This document shows, in pieces, positions 35,192 through 43,721 of a DNA stretch of 59,438 bases; position 1 is the first letter of the stretch; the number at the start of each line of letters is the position of its first letter. Below the pieces are notes generated by a model, which saw only the letters and a program-made list of their open reading frames with translations, searched no databases and had not been told where the DNA came from. The DNA lies in NCBI GenBank assembly GCA_009838515.1, contig VXRL01000012.1, positions 57,123 through 116,560 of the forward strand, read 5' to 3'. Both the position numbers and the translations under genes were made by a program. The DNA is from Terriglobia bacterium (lineage in GTDB: Bacteria; Acidobacteriota; Terriglobia; Bryobacterales; UBA6623).

Positions 35192-36967
35192 CTACAGCCG
35201 GTTGAGCACGGCGTAGCGAATTTCAGCGACTTGCTCTCCCGCCACATCGAGCGCTCTCAATGTCAGCGCGCCTCGAGCGGCCGGGAAGTCCGCCGTGCCC
35301 AGGGACTGCATGCGGAAATCCTTCACGAGAGACTCGCCCAGACCGCGCCACACGCGGTCAGCTTCAGAACCATAGGCCGGCGGGTCGTGGGCCTCGAGCA
35401 CCTCTCCTTGGATTGCGACGTCCCCGAAGGATGCCTCGATGGTCGAACCGGCGGTGGGTGCTGCATAGTAGATCGCGAGCTCGTACTCGCCGGGTTCCGC
35501 GACCTCGATATCCCAAGTGATGCTGTCGGAGGTGCTCGTCCAGTTCGTGAAGTACGAGCAGTTCGGCGCGCGCCCGCTGCGCTTGACCCCGCCGTGCGGC
35601 ACGCCGTCGCGGGCCGGCAGCAGCGTCATCGGCGCATAGCCCACCGGGAAGGGTCGATCATCCGGCCCTACGCTCGGGGCGACCTCTGCCAGCCACTCCG
35701 TCGCGGCCGCGCGGAGCCGTTCTGCCTCCTCAGGGAACTCGTCCGCCGCGTCACGATGCTGTCCGGGATCGTTCTCGATATCGAACAGCCGCCCCTCGGG
35801 GTCGAGCCGGAAGCGTTGGGTGCGAATGCTGAGTTGCAGCTGGCCGCGCGCCGTGCGCAGCGAGAACAGCAGCCGGTCTACCCACTCGGCGTCCTGCCCG
35901 CGCAGCAGCGGCACTAGGCTGCGCCCGTCGAGTGGCTTGGTAGCTCCGACCTCGATTCCGGCCAGGTCCGACAGGGTGGGGAGCAGGTCGATCGCCCCAG
36001 CCACGTTGGAGATGCGCTGCCCGGCCGGGATCTGCCCCGGCCACCGGACCAGCAGCGGCGAGCGCAGGCCGCCCTCGTCAACGGATCCCTTGCGCCCCTT
36101 CATGCCCGCGTTCCAGCGCCAGCTGTTGGGGCCGTTGTCGCTGAAGTAGAGCACGACGGTGTTCTCGGCGATGCCTAGCTCGTCCAGCTTCGCGAGCACC
36201 CGCCCGACATTCCAGTCGATGTTCTCCACCATGGCCAGGGCTGCGCGCGTCTTGGGCACGTCCTCGGATTCGGGGTCGCGGTTGCGCATCGCCAGTTCCT
36301 TGGATTCGAAACGCTGCCAGTACTCGTCGGGCACCTGCATGGGAGAGTGCGGGGTGTTGTAGGGCAGGTAGGCAAAGAACGGGCGGTCGCGATTCTGTTC
36401 CATAAAGTTCATGGCCTTGTTGGTGAAGTCGTCGATCACGTACCCCTCTCCGCGCACCAGTTCGCCGTTGTGGTCCAGCTCGTAGTCGAAATAGTGGCCC
36501 CAGTGACCTTCCGTGAATCCGTAGAACTCCTCGAACCCGCGCGCGTTGGGATGGTACGGGTGCTGCGTGCCGTTGTGCCATTTGCCGAACGCGCCGGTGG
36601 CATAGCCGGCAGCTTGGAAGGTTTGGGCGATCGTGTGCTCGTCGGCATTGAGCCGTTCCTGCCCCGTGGAAACTCCCCGCACCCCGCCGCGCCCGTGGTA
36701 GCGCCCGGTCAGGAACTCTGCTCGCGTCGGTGCGCACACGGAGTTCACGTAGAAGTGCTCGAACATCGCGCCTTCGTGCGCCAGCGAGTCGATGTTCGGA
36801 GTTGACAGGTTCGTGTTGCCGTGAAGGCTGAGGTCACCCCAGCCCTGGTCGTCGGCCAGAATCACGACGACGTTTGGCGGCTGCTCGGAGCGGCGCTCGC
36901 CGGAGCTGCAGCCGGAGCAGAGCAGTGCCGCTGTGGCAAAGACGGGAAGTGCAGGGATCGCGCGCAT
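35192..36967 (-). CDS. Exported sulfatase with C-terminal beta domain (sulfatase 4)
   Basis: Protein of 591 residues. The start at 36967 gives MRAIPALPVFATAALLCSGC as signal sequence with a lipobox-like Cys20 (Cys at -3 is unusual); an ATG at 36982 would add five residues. Catalytic parts are NVVVILADDQGWGDLSLHGN, Cys78 in SVCAPTRAEFLTGRYHGRGG (CxPxR), AFGKWHNGTQHPYHPN, YLPYNTPHSPMQVPDEYW and VLYFSDNGPNSWRWNAGMKG. After the sulfatase core, from about 440 to the end, there is an added beta-rich domain (DSITWDIEVAEPGEYELAIY onward) like carbohydrate-binding or galactose-binding modules. That suggests a glycan substrate held at the surface. It converges on the CRTAC1 gene, 35 bases away, with short hairpins in the gap (35187-35202). 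Confidence 0.92.
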   Translation of the reverse strand: MRAIPALPVFATAALLCSGCSSGERRSEQPPNVVVILADDQGWGDLSLHGNTNLSTPNIDSLAHEGAMFEHFYVNSVCAPTRAEFLTGRYHGRGGVRGVSTGQERLNADEHTIAQTFQAAGYATGAFGKWHNGTQHPYHPNARGFEEFYGFTEGHWGHYFDYELDHNGELVRGEGYVIDDFTNKAMNFMEQNRDRPFFAYLPYNTPHSPMQVPDEYWQRFESKELAMRNRDPESEDVPKTRAALAMVENIDWNVGRVLAKLDELGIAENTVVLYFSDNGPNSWRWNAGMKGRKGSVDEGGLRSPLLVRWPGQIPAGQRISNVAGAIDLLPTLSDLAGIEVGATKPLDGRSLVPLLRGQDAEWVDRLLFSLRTARGQLQLSIRTQRFRLDPEGRLFDIENDPGQHRDAADEFPEEAERLRAAATEWLAEVAPSVGPDDRPFPVGYAPMTLLPARDGVPHGGVKRSGRAPNCSYFTNWTSTSDSITWDIEVAEPGEYELAIYYAAPTAGSTIEASFGDVAIQGEVLEAHDPPAYGSEADRVWRGLGESLVKDFRMQSLGTADFPAARGALTLRALDVAGEQVAEIRYAVLNRL

Positions 36968-37172
36968 CGAAGTTCTCCGCATGGTTTCGGGGGTGCACCA
37001 GCGCCTGGCGGATGCTTTCAGATCAAATCGTCGCACAAGCGCTGCCTCGGAATACGGCGGAGCGCTCCGTAGGTCCGGCCTGCCGCCTCATGCCGGGCGC
37101 GCTTGCCCCGCACGTAGTGCGCGCCAGGTCCGGCCCGCCGGGCCAAGTCAGCACCCGTTCGGTTCGCGAGAT
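36968..37172. other. Spacer between sulfatase 4 and the tRNA gene, with a 10-base direct repeat
   Basis: AGGTCCGGCC occurs at 37071-37080 and 37126-37135. The second copy is part of a small hairpin (GGCCC/GGGCC at 37132-37144) about 30 bases past the tRNA 3' end on the minus strand, which could help end tRNA transcription. No coding sequence is supported here. Confidence 0.4.
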
Positions 37173-37249
37173 TGGTCGGGCCGCCGAGATTTGAACTCGG
37201 GACCTCTTCCACCCCAAGGAAGCGCGCTACCAGGCTGCGCCACGGCCCG
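37173..37249 (-). tRNA. tRNA-Pro (anticodon GGG), CCA encoded
   Basis: On the minus strand the cloverleaf folds fully. The acceptor stem CGGGCCG pairs with CGGCCCG, and the D-arm contains GCGCAGCCTGGTAGCGC. The anticodon stem CTTCC/GGAAG encloses loop TTGGGGT with anticodon GGG, the T-arm is CCGAG-TTCAAAT-CTCGG, the discriminator base is A, and CCA is encoded in the DNA. It reads CCC/CCU proline codons. It lies between sulfatase 4 and the Fur-family gene. Confidence 0.95.
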
Positions 37250-37341
37250 ACGTCAAGAACGGGTGGTTCCTTTAGTCTAGCCCGAAGTCTTGTCGAACTT
37301 CGTCGCCTGGGGCTCTCACGGCGTGACGATATGCTAGATTG

Positions 37342-37854
37342 ATGCCTGTGGTCCCCAAGCAGCTCGAATCGAACCCGCTCGAGACTCTGCGTCGTCGGGG
37401 CCTGCGGCTCACGCGTCAGAGGGAATTGGTCTTCCGCCTGATCCATAATTCGCGCACGCATTTGAACGCGCACGAGATCTACGAACTGGCCGCCAAGGAA
37501 GACCCCAAGATCAATCAAGTCACCGTGTATCGCACCCTCAAGGTGCTCAAGGAGCAAGGCTTGGTCGACGAACTGGACTTAATGCACTATGAGGGCGAGC
37601 AGCACTATTACGAAACTCGTCTCAAGCGCGAGCACGCCCACCTCGTCTGCATGAGCTGCGGCTCGGTGTCGGAATACTTCGGCGATCCGCTCCGGGAAAT
37701 GAGGTCCCAGATCGAGACGCAGTTTGGCTTCAAGGTTGCGGTCTTACGCACAGAGGTCGGCGGCTATTGCGCGGACTGCCAGAAGAGTGGCCTCGGCGAG
37801 GCCCCAGCGGTCGCATCGCGAGCTGGGGCGGCCAGCGCGGCCGAAGCACTCTAG
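37342..37854 (+). CDS. Fur-family transcriptional regulator
   Basis: Metal- or peroxide-responsive repressor of 170 residues. The N-terminal winged helix (about 10-85) shows LRRRGLRLTRQRELVFRLI and INQVTVYRTLKVLKEQGLVD, the recognition helix of the family. The C-terminal dimerisation domain has HYYETRLKREHAHLVCMSCG with His98, His100, Cys103 and Cys106, plus a second CxxC pair Cys143/Cys146, which makes a structural zinc site. The usual HHH-D regulatory cluster is reduced, so assignment to Fur, Zur or PerR is left open. A TTG at 37339 gives an alternative start. A -10-like TATGCT ends six bases before the ATG. The FHA phosphatase gene follows after 18 bases. Confidence 0.9.
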   Translation: MPVVPKQLESNPLETLRRRGLRLTRQRELVFRLIHNSRTHLNAHEIYELAAKEDPKINQVTVYRTLKVLKEQGLVDELDLMHYEGEQHYYETRLKREHAHLVCMSCGSVSEYFGDPLREMRSQIETQFGFKVAVLRTEVGGYCADCQKSGLGEAPAVASRAGAASAAEAL

Positions 37855-37872
37855 CGCCAGCCTGTCAGGGCA

Positions 37873-39552
37873 ATGGACGCATCCCAGGCCGCAGACTCGG
37901 GCGAGTCACTGCCGCCGTTGTCGCTGCTCGTGGAGCCGCCTTCCGGAGAATGCCTGCAGATTCCGGTCAAGCGCAGCCCGTTCGTCATCGGGCGCCTGAG
38001 CGACTGCGACCTCACGCTGGCCGATAAGCGGATATCCCGCCGCCACGCCCGATTGCTGCTAGAACAGGACGGCTTCGCCATTGAAGACCTCGGCAGCCGC
38101 CACGGGACCGTCGTCAACGGCGAGTCCGTGCGGCGCAGCCGGCTTGCCGTTGGCGACCGAGTCGGCTTTGGGATCGAGGGCTCCTACGTGATCACGATTT
38201 GCGAGGCCCGGAGCCCGCAGACGAGGCTGCTCAAGCAGGTTTCCGAGATTGGTGGCGGGCCTCGCCGGACTGGTGCATTGGGGCGGCTCTCGGCGGTGCT
38301 GGAAGTTGCCCGCACGATGGAGCTCGCCAGCGGCGTGGAAGAGGTCTTCGAGGCGGTCGTAGAAGCCGCGCTGTCGATCGCTCGCGCCGACCGCGCGTTC
38401 CTACTGCTGCGCGACACCAGCGGGCGCTTGCAGGTCAAGGTGGCACGGCACGCTCCGGACGAGCGCGGCGACCCAGCCCAGCTCAAGCTACCGATAGCGC
38501 GGATTGCCGACGCGCTCGAGCGGCGTTCGGACCTGTTCGCGATGAGCGTCGATCTGACGCAAGGCAGCGGCAGCGTTGGGGAAGCTCCGCGTGCTGGGTT
38601 GTGCATTCCGATCTTGCGCATGCGGATGGGGCTGGACCACGAAACGAGCGTGATCTCGGCGAAGGATGACACGTTGGGCGTGCTGTACATGGACGCGGCG
38701 AACCCTGAACTCCGGCTGGCGGAGGGCAACCAAGCGCTGTTGCATGCATTGGCGATCGAGATCTCGACCAGCGTCGAGAACGCCCGGCTGATCGAGGAGG
38801 AACGCCAGAAGCGCCGCCTCGAGCACGAGCTTGATCTGGCGCGCGGCATCCAGCGCTCCCTGCTCCCCGCCACGCTTCCCAGCGAGGGCTGGCTGGTCGC
38901 CAAGGGGCACAGCGAGGCTAGCTCGCAACTGGGGGGCGACTACTACGACCTGATGCAGGTCGCGCCGGGACGCTGGGCGGCTGTGCTGGCCGATGTCTCC
39001 GGAAAGGGCGCTTCGGCCTCGATCCTGGCCTCGTTGCTCCAGGGAGCCTTCTTCCTCGGATCGGGGCCGGACGTTTCCTTGTCCGGCACGCTGGGGCGCA
39101 TCAACCGCTATCTCTGCGAGCGGTCGGACCGGGCGCGCTTTGCGACCGTGTTCGCAGCCACCATCGCGGAGGACGCCACGATGCGCTGGAGCAGCGCCGG
39201 ACATTGCCCCGCGATCTTGGTGCGTCCGACCGCACGCTGCGAGCTGCTGTCTCCGACCAGTCAGCCGATCGGGCTGTTCGAGGATGCCGAGTTTCCCGAA
39301 AGCGTATGTCGCCTGGAGCCGGGAGACAAGCTGGTCATGTACAGCGACGGAGTTACTGAGCTGCGCAACAGCCGATCCGAGCTGTACGGAGAGCAGCGGC
39401 TGATCGAGGCCGTTTCCCAGCTTGCAGGCTTGGACACCGGAGAGTTCTTCGATGCTTTGCTGGCCCGGGTGGCCGAATTTGGCCGCAATGCCCCCCGGCG
39501 GGACGACCTGACGGTGCTTGTGCTCGGTTTTCGGGGCCCGCTCGGGCCTTGA
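37873..39552 (+). CDS. FHA-GAF-PP2C (SpoIIE/RsbU-type) serine phosphatase
   Basis: Cytoplasmic signalling protein of 559 residues. The FHA domain (about 15-115) keeps the phosphothreonine pocket: Gly40-Arg41, Ser55, His58 and Asn82-Gly83 (FVIGRLSDCDLTL, ISRRHARLLL, HGTVVNGESV). A GAF-like sensor (about 140-310) follows, and a helical linker (RRLEHELDLARGIQRSLLP) of the RsbU type. The SpoIIE/PP2C phosphatase (about 335-555) has metal-site motifs GGDYYDLMQ, VLADVSGKGASASI, MYSDGVTELRN and RRDDLTVLVLG. Such proteins usually dephosphorylate an anti-sigma-factor antagonist in partner switching. No STAS protein or anti-sigma kinase is encoded nearby. The FHA domain implies a Thr kinase input. It is probably cotranscribed with the Fur-family gene. 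Confidence 0.92.
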   Translation: MDASQAADSGESLPPLSLLVEPPSGECLQIPVKRSPFVIGRLSDCDLTLADKRISRRHARLLLEQDGFAIEDLGSRHGTVVNGESVRRSRLAVGDRVGFGIEGSYVITICEARSPQTRLLKQVSEIGGGPRRTGALGRLSAVLEVARTMELASGVEEVFEAVVEAALSIARADRAFLLLRDTSGRLQVKVARHAPDERGDPAQLKLPIARIADALERRSDLFAMSVDLTQGSGSVGEAPRAGLCIPILRMRMGLDHETSVISAKDDTLGVLYMDAANPELRLAEGNQALLHALAIEISTSVENARLIEEERQKRRLEHELDLARGIQRSLLPATLPSEGWLVAKGHSEASSQLGGDYYDLMQVAPGRWAAVLADVSGKGASASILASLLQGAFFLGSGPDVSLSGTLGRINRYLCERSDRARFATVFAATIAEDATMRWSSAGHCPAILVRPTARCELLSPTSQPIGLFEDAEFPESVCRLEPGDKLVMYSDGVTELRNSRSELYGEQRLIEAVSQLAGLDTGEFFDALLARVAEFGRNAPRRDDLTVLVLGFRGPLGP

Positions 39553-39683
39553 GCACATCGGTCTCGACGCTGAGTCCAGGCCCCTGCGGCGCGGGATTCC
39601 CTAGCGTTCTGGCACCAGACAAGCTCCGAACGCACCGCTAGCGATGCTCCCGCCGACCGTAGCGGACAAATCGTGAAATATGC

Positions 39684-39712
39684 TTGACCAACGTCATGGA
39701 AGGCACTAGAAT
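39684..39712 (+). promoter_or_regulatory. Sigma70-type promoter of the GWxTD unit
   Basis: TTGACC at 39684-39689, a 17-base spacer and TAGAAT at 39707-39712. Both hexamers match five of six consensus positions. It lies 94 bases upstream of the GWxTD start in a 253-base spacer. Confidence 0.65.
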
Positions 39713-39805
39713 TGATCCTGAGACAGAGTACGGAGGCCGTTGCGTCCGGCGGGATTGCTCTACGAGCAACCTGAGAGGGCTCGACTGGACTGTGCAGGAG
39801 AATCG

Positions 39806-41455
39806 ATGCGAAGCCGAATCTCACCGTGGATCGTGGCCCTGCTAGTGGGCCTGCTGGGGGTTCCTCTGATCGCCCAGGACGCTGCCGAACCGGCCAAGCT
39901 CACGCGCAAGCAGGAACGGCGCCGTCTCGAGAAGCTGCGCAAGGAGCTCCGCGGGCCGTTCAAGCGTTGGCTGGACGAAGATGTGCGCTACATCATCACG
40001 CCCGAGGAGCGCAAGGCTTTCGTGCAGATGGCGACCGACGAGGAGCGCGAGAACTTCATCGAATCGTTCTGGATGCGGCGCGACCCCACCCCGGACTCGA
40101 TGGAGAACGAGTACAAGGAAGAGCACTACCGACGCATTGCTTACGCCAATGACCGCTACGCGTCGGGCATTCCCGGCTGGAAGACGGATCGCGGCCGCAT
40201 CTACATCGCGTACGGACCGGCCGACGAGATCGAGTCCCATCCCTCTGGCGGCCAGTACCAGAGGCCCTATGAGGAGGGCGGCGGCTTCACCTCGACCTAT
40301 CCGTTCGAAATCTGGCGCTACCGCTGGATCGAGGGGATCGGCAGCGACATCTTGCTCGAATTCGTGGACCCGACGATGACCGGCGAGTACCGGCTCACCA
40401 TGGACCCGTCCGAGAAGGACGCCCTGCTGAACGTGCCGGGCGCGGGCCTGACGCTGTCGGAACAGATGGGCCTGACAACCAAGGCCGACCGGTTCCGGCG
40501 CACCGACGGCACGCGCATGGGCACTCCGATCGGCGGTGCCCAGTCGATCCGCTACAACCAGTTCGAGCGCTTGCAGCTGTACGCCAACATCTTCAAGCCC
40601 CCGGCGGTGAAGTTCAAGGATCTCGAGGCGATCGTCAACTCCACGATCGACTACAACACGCTCTCGTATGACGTCGATGTCCACTTCGTGCGGGTGACCA
40701 ACAGCTCGGTCTTGACGGGCATCACGGTTCTGCTGCGCAACGAGGACCTGCTGTTCAAGGAGGAGAGCGGCCTGCACAAGGCGGTCGCGAACATATTCGG
40801 CCGCATCACCACCATGACGCGCCGGGTGCAGTCGACCTTCGAGGAGACCGTCAGCATCCAGACCACTGCCGAGCGCATGCATCAGGAGGTGGGCCGCTCG
40901 TCGGTCTATAACAAGTCCGTGCCGCTAGCACCCGGCATGTACCGCTTGGAACTGGTGGTCAAGGACTTGGTCGGCGAGACGATGGGCACGTATCGTACCG
41001 CGCTGCGGGTGCCCGAGTTTGACGACGAGGCCCTAGCAGCGTCTTCCCTGATCATCGCCGACAAGATCGAGCGGGTGCCGATTCGATCGCTGGGCACCGG
41101 CCAGTTTGTGATCGGCAGTTCCAAGGTCCGCCCGCGCATCGACGATTCGTTCAAGCGCGACGAAAAGATGGGCATCTACATGCAGATCTACAACCTCGGG
41201 CAGAGCGAGGAGACCAGTCGCCCCGAAGGCAACGTCACCTATCAGATTGCCCGGCTCGACAGCCCGGAAGAACTGCTGCTCAACTTCACCGAGGACGTCA
41301 ACTCCATCCGCGGGGCTTCGTCGCGACAGGTGGTGATCGAGAAGCTGCTGCCCTTGCAGAGCTTGGAGCCGGGCGAGTACCGCCTGAGCCTGCTTGTGCA
41401 AGATGACATTAAGAATGAATCCTTAGCGCCTACCGCTACGTTCAAGGTTCTCTGA
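39806..41455 (+). CDS. GWxTD domain-containing exported protein
   Basis: Protein of 549 residues. ATG 39806 has AGGAG just upstream and opens a signal peptide (MRSRISPWIVALLVGLLGVP, LIAQ). A charged helix follows (KLTRKQERRRLEKLRKEL), then the GWxTD domain (about 55-190) with FIESFWMRRDPTPDSMENEY and the name-giving GWKTD at 124-128, followed by RGRIYIAYGPADEIE and PFEIWRYRW. The C-terminal two thirds are beta-rich and unassigned. The domain is common in Acidobacteriota and Bacteroidota-type genomes and has no known biochemical role. It is the first gene of a three-gene exported unit with the next coding region eight bases downstream. Confidence 0.9.
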   Translation: MRSRISPWIVALLVGLLGVPLIAQDAAEPAKLTRKQERRRLEKLRKELRGPFKRWLDEDVRYIITPEERKAFVQMATDEERENFIESFWMRRDPTPDSMENEYKEEHYRRIAYANDRYASGIPGWKTDRGRIYIAYGPADEIESHPSGGQYQRPYEEGGGFTSTYPFEIWRYRWIEGIGSDILLEFVDPTMTGEYRLTMDPSEKDALLNVPGAGLTLSEQMGLTTKADRFRRTDGTRMGTPIGGAQSIRYNQFERLQLYANIFKPPAVKFKDLEAIVNSTIDYNTLSYDVDVHFVRVTNSSVLTGITVLLRNEDLLFKEESGLHKAVANIFGRITTMTRRVQSTFEETVSIQTTAERMHQEVGRSSVYNKSVPLAPGMYRLELVVKDLVGETMGTYRTALRVPEFDDEALAASSLIIADKIERVPIRSLGTGQFVIGSSKVRPRIDDSFKRDEKMGIYMQIYNLGQSEETSRPEGNVTYQIARLDSPEELLLNFTEDVNSIRGASSRQVVIEKLLPLQSLEPGEYRLSLLVQDDIKNESLAPTATFKVL

Positions 41456-41462
41456 GGACGTC

Positions 41463-43262
41463 TTGCCAGTCACCATGCGTCAGCTCGGTCTAGCGCGCCT
41501 CGCCGGAGCCGGGCTCCTGGCAGTCTGGCTGCTGTGCCTGCCCGCTGCGGCACAGGTGGGCGGCAGCATCGCCGGGCTGGTCCGCGACGAGGGCGGCACC
41601 GCTCAGATGGGCGCTGCGGTCAGCCTGCTTGCAGCCGACGGCCGCGTCGTGCAGACCATTGAGAGCGACTATCGGGGCTGGTTCCAGTTCGTTGACCTTT
41701 TCCCCGGCGTGTATGCGATCGAGGTGCGCCAGGCCAATTTCTCGCTCGTGCGCCAAGCCGAGCTGGCGGTGGAGCCTGGCGAGCGGACATTCTTGGACGT
41801 TGCGCTGCGCGGCGTGTTCGCCAGCCTGCAGCTGGCCTACGGCAGCCAGGTCCGAGACATGTCCGAGCGCTGGAAATGGGTGTTGCGCGCCAAGCATTCC
41901 CGGAGGAACGTGCTGCGCATGGCGCCCGCCGAGCATGACGAGCGCGAGCGCTTCCTGCGCAAGCTCGAAGGCCCCTTCGAGGACACCCACGCCTACGCAG
42001 AGCTCAGTGCCGGACAGGGCAATCGCTCGAATGGCCTGCACGCCCAGCAGGACCTAGGAAGCGCCTTCGCCGTGGCGACGTCGCTGTTTGGCAGCCACGA
42101 CCTGACGGTGAGCGGCAGCAGCGGGGCTGGCAGGCCTGACATTTCGGGCGGATCAACCGCGTTTCGCACCACCTACGCCAAGGAGATCGGCTTGGCCAAG
42201 CCCGAAGTGGCCCTGACCGTGCGCCAGCTGCAGTCCTCCTCGGCGGCCACGCGGGGCTTGTTCGGGTCCCAGCACGACGGCCGGGGGATCCCGCGCCTGG
42301 AGACCTTCTCGCTGGAATTCGGCGACTCGGTGGAATTGACCGATTCGCTGCGGGTCGAGTACGGAATGCTTTTCGAGTCGGTCAATTTCGTCAATCGGCT
42401 GCACTTCGCCAGCCCGTACGGCAAGGCGGTCTACAAGCTGGGCCAGAAGCGCGAGCTGGCTTTCAGCTACGCCTCCGGCGTGCCTCCGCCGACCGCGACC
42501 CGGCTCGGCCAGGATGCGGCGCTGCGCAGCAACGTGCGCCAGCTCGGCATGTTTCCGCGCGTGGCCGTTGTCCAGGGGCGTCCGACCGTGCAGCGCTCTG
42601 AGCACGTCGAGGTGGCGTATCGAGAGACTTTCGGGGACAACATGGTCGAGGCGGCCGTGTACCGCGACTCGATACGCGACGCGGCCATCTCGGCGGCGGT
42701 GCCCGAAGGCGTGTTCGGGGAGGGCGAGGTCGTGCCGGACCTGTACTCGTCGGCGGCGACGCTCAACGGCGGCAACTACCGCACCCCGGGCGTGCGCGTT
42801 TCGTATTCGCGCAAGATCCGCGACCGCCTGCAGGCAGCGCTGGGGTACGGCTATGGCGGCGTGCTGGCGCCCACGCGGGCGCAGCTGCGCTCGGCCGTGT
42901 CAGACGAGCTGCGGCAGGTCTTGGAGGCGCAGGGCGCCCACATGCTGGTGGCCTCCGTGTCGGCCGAGTTGCCCGGCGCGAGAACCGTGATGACGGGCTC
43001 CTACCAGTGGTCCAGCCGGGAATCCGTCTTGCCGGCCGACCCGTTCAATGATTTCGCCTCGCGCTCGGCCCCTGGGCTGAATCTGGTCTTTCGCCAGCCG
43101 CTGCCCAGCGTCGCGGGCATGCCGGGCAAGTTCGAGGCCAGCGCCGACTTCCGCAACCTGCTCAAGACCGGCTATGTGCCGCTGCAGGTTCCCGACGGGC
43201 GGGTGCTGAACCTATTGCAGGCGATCCGGAGCTATTCCGGAGCGCTGAGCTACATATTCTGA
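41463..43262 (+). CDS. Exported protein with carboxypeptidase-regulatory-like domain and barrel-like C-terminus
   Basis: Protein of 599 residues. TTG 41463 is used because GAGGA (overlapping the previous stop) lies at the right distance; ATG 41475 is the alternative. The signal peptide (LARLAGAGLLAVWLLCLPAA, AQ) precedes a CarboxypepD_reg-like domain (about 32-110, GSIAGLVRDEGGTAQMGAAV, GWFQFVDLFPGVYAIEV). From about 170 to the end are alternating amphipathic strands (FGDSVELTDSLRVEYGMLFE, HVEVAYRETFGDNMVEAAVY, RDRLQAALGYGYGGVLAP), and the chain ends SGALSYIF with a terminal Phe. It therefore looks like an outer-membrane barrel related to TonB receptors but with no recognisable plug. Function unknown; linked to the GWxTD gene. 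Confidence 0.8.
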   Translation: MPVTMRQLGLARLAGAGLLAVWLLCLPAAAQVGGSIAGLVRDEGGTAQMGAAVSLLAADGRVVQTIESDYRGWFQFVDLFPGVYAIEVRQANFSLVRQAELAVEPGERTFLDVALRGVFASLQLAYGSQVRDMSERWKWVLRAKHSRRNVLRMAPAEHDERERFLRKLEGPFEDTHAYAELSAGQGNRSNGLHAQQDLGSAFAVATSLFGSHDLTVSGSSGAGRPDISGGSTAFRTTYAKEIGLAKPEVALTVRQLQSSSAATRGLFGSQHDGRGIPRLETFSLEFGDSVELTDSLRVEYGMLFESVNFVNRLHFASPYGKAVYKLGQKRELAFSYASGVPPPTATRLGQDAALRSNVRQLGMFPRVAVVQGRPTVQRSEHVEVAYRETFGDNMVEAAVYRDSIRDAAISAAVPEGVFGEGEVVPDLYSSAATLNGGNYRTPGVRVSYSRKIRDRLQAALGYGYGGVLAPTRAQLRSAVSDELRQVLEAQGAHMLVASVSAELPGARTVMTGSYQWSSRESVLPADPFNDFASRSAPGLNLVFRQPLPSVAGMPGKFEASADFRNLLKTGYVPLQVPDGRVLNLLQAIRSYSGALSYIF

Positions 43263-43267
43263 TCGCC

Positions 43268-43684
43268 GTGTCTGTATTCCTGAACTCTGTCCTCGCGCGC
43301 TCGCTGAGCCGGAGAGGTGCCCTGGCAGCCTTGGCTGCGGCCCTGCCGGGTGCCGGGCTGCTGCAGGCCGCCAAGGAATGGACAACCCTGCGGATCCTAG
43401 TCAGGGACGAGCGGGGTCGCCCGGTGCCCCGTGCCAGCGTGATCGTCCGCCAGCTGAAGGGCAAGCAGAAGAAGCTGAAGCGGAAGAGCCCCGCTCTCGA
43501 GCTAAAAACGAGCAACGAGGGCAGCACGCCGGTGCCGCCGCTTCCACGCGGGCCGATCTTGATCCAAGTCATCAGCAAGGGATTTCGGACGCACGGCGCA
43601 GAAGTCGCGCTTACCGAGCCCGAGCAAACCGAAACCATCATCTTGAAGCCCCCTTCGGACCAGATCTCAGTCCACAAGGAATAG
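43268..43684 (+). CDS. Small exported protein with Tat-like signal and carboxypeptidase-regulatory-like fold
   Basis: Protein of 138 residues starting at GTG 43268, five bases after the previous stop. The N-terminus has a twin-arginine motif and hydrophobic stretch (LSRRGALAALAAALPGAGLL). The mature part has the beta-sandwich pattern of CarboxypepD_reg domains (TTLRILVRDERGRPVPRASV, GPILIQVISKGFRTHG) interrupted by a very basic segment (KGKQKKLKRK). No enzymatic motif is seen. It closes the three-gene exported unit begun by the GWxTD gene, and thpR follows after 37 bases. Confidence 0.75.
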   Translation: MSVFLNSVLARSLSRRGALAALAAALPGAGLLQAAKEWTTLRILVRDERGRPVPRASVIVRQLKGKQKKLKRKSPALELKTSNEGSTPVPPLPRGPILIQVISKGFRTHGAEVALTEPEQTETIILKPPSDQISVHKE

Positions 43685-43721
43685 GGGGCAGGCCGCTTCC
43701 CCGTAGCCTCTGGAGCTAAGC

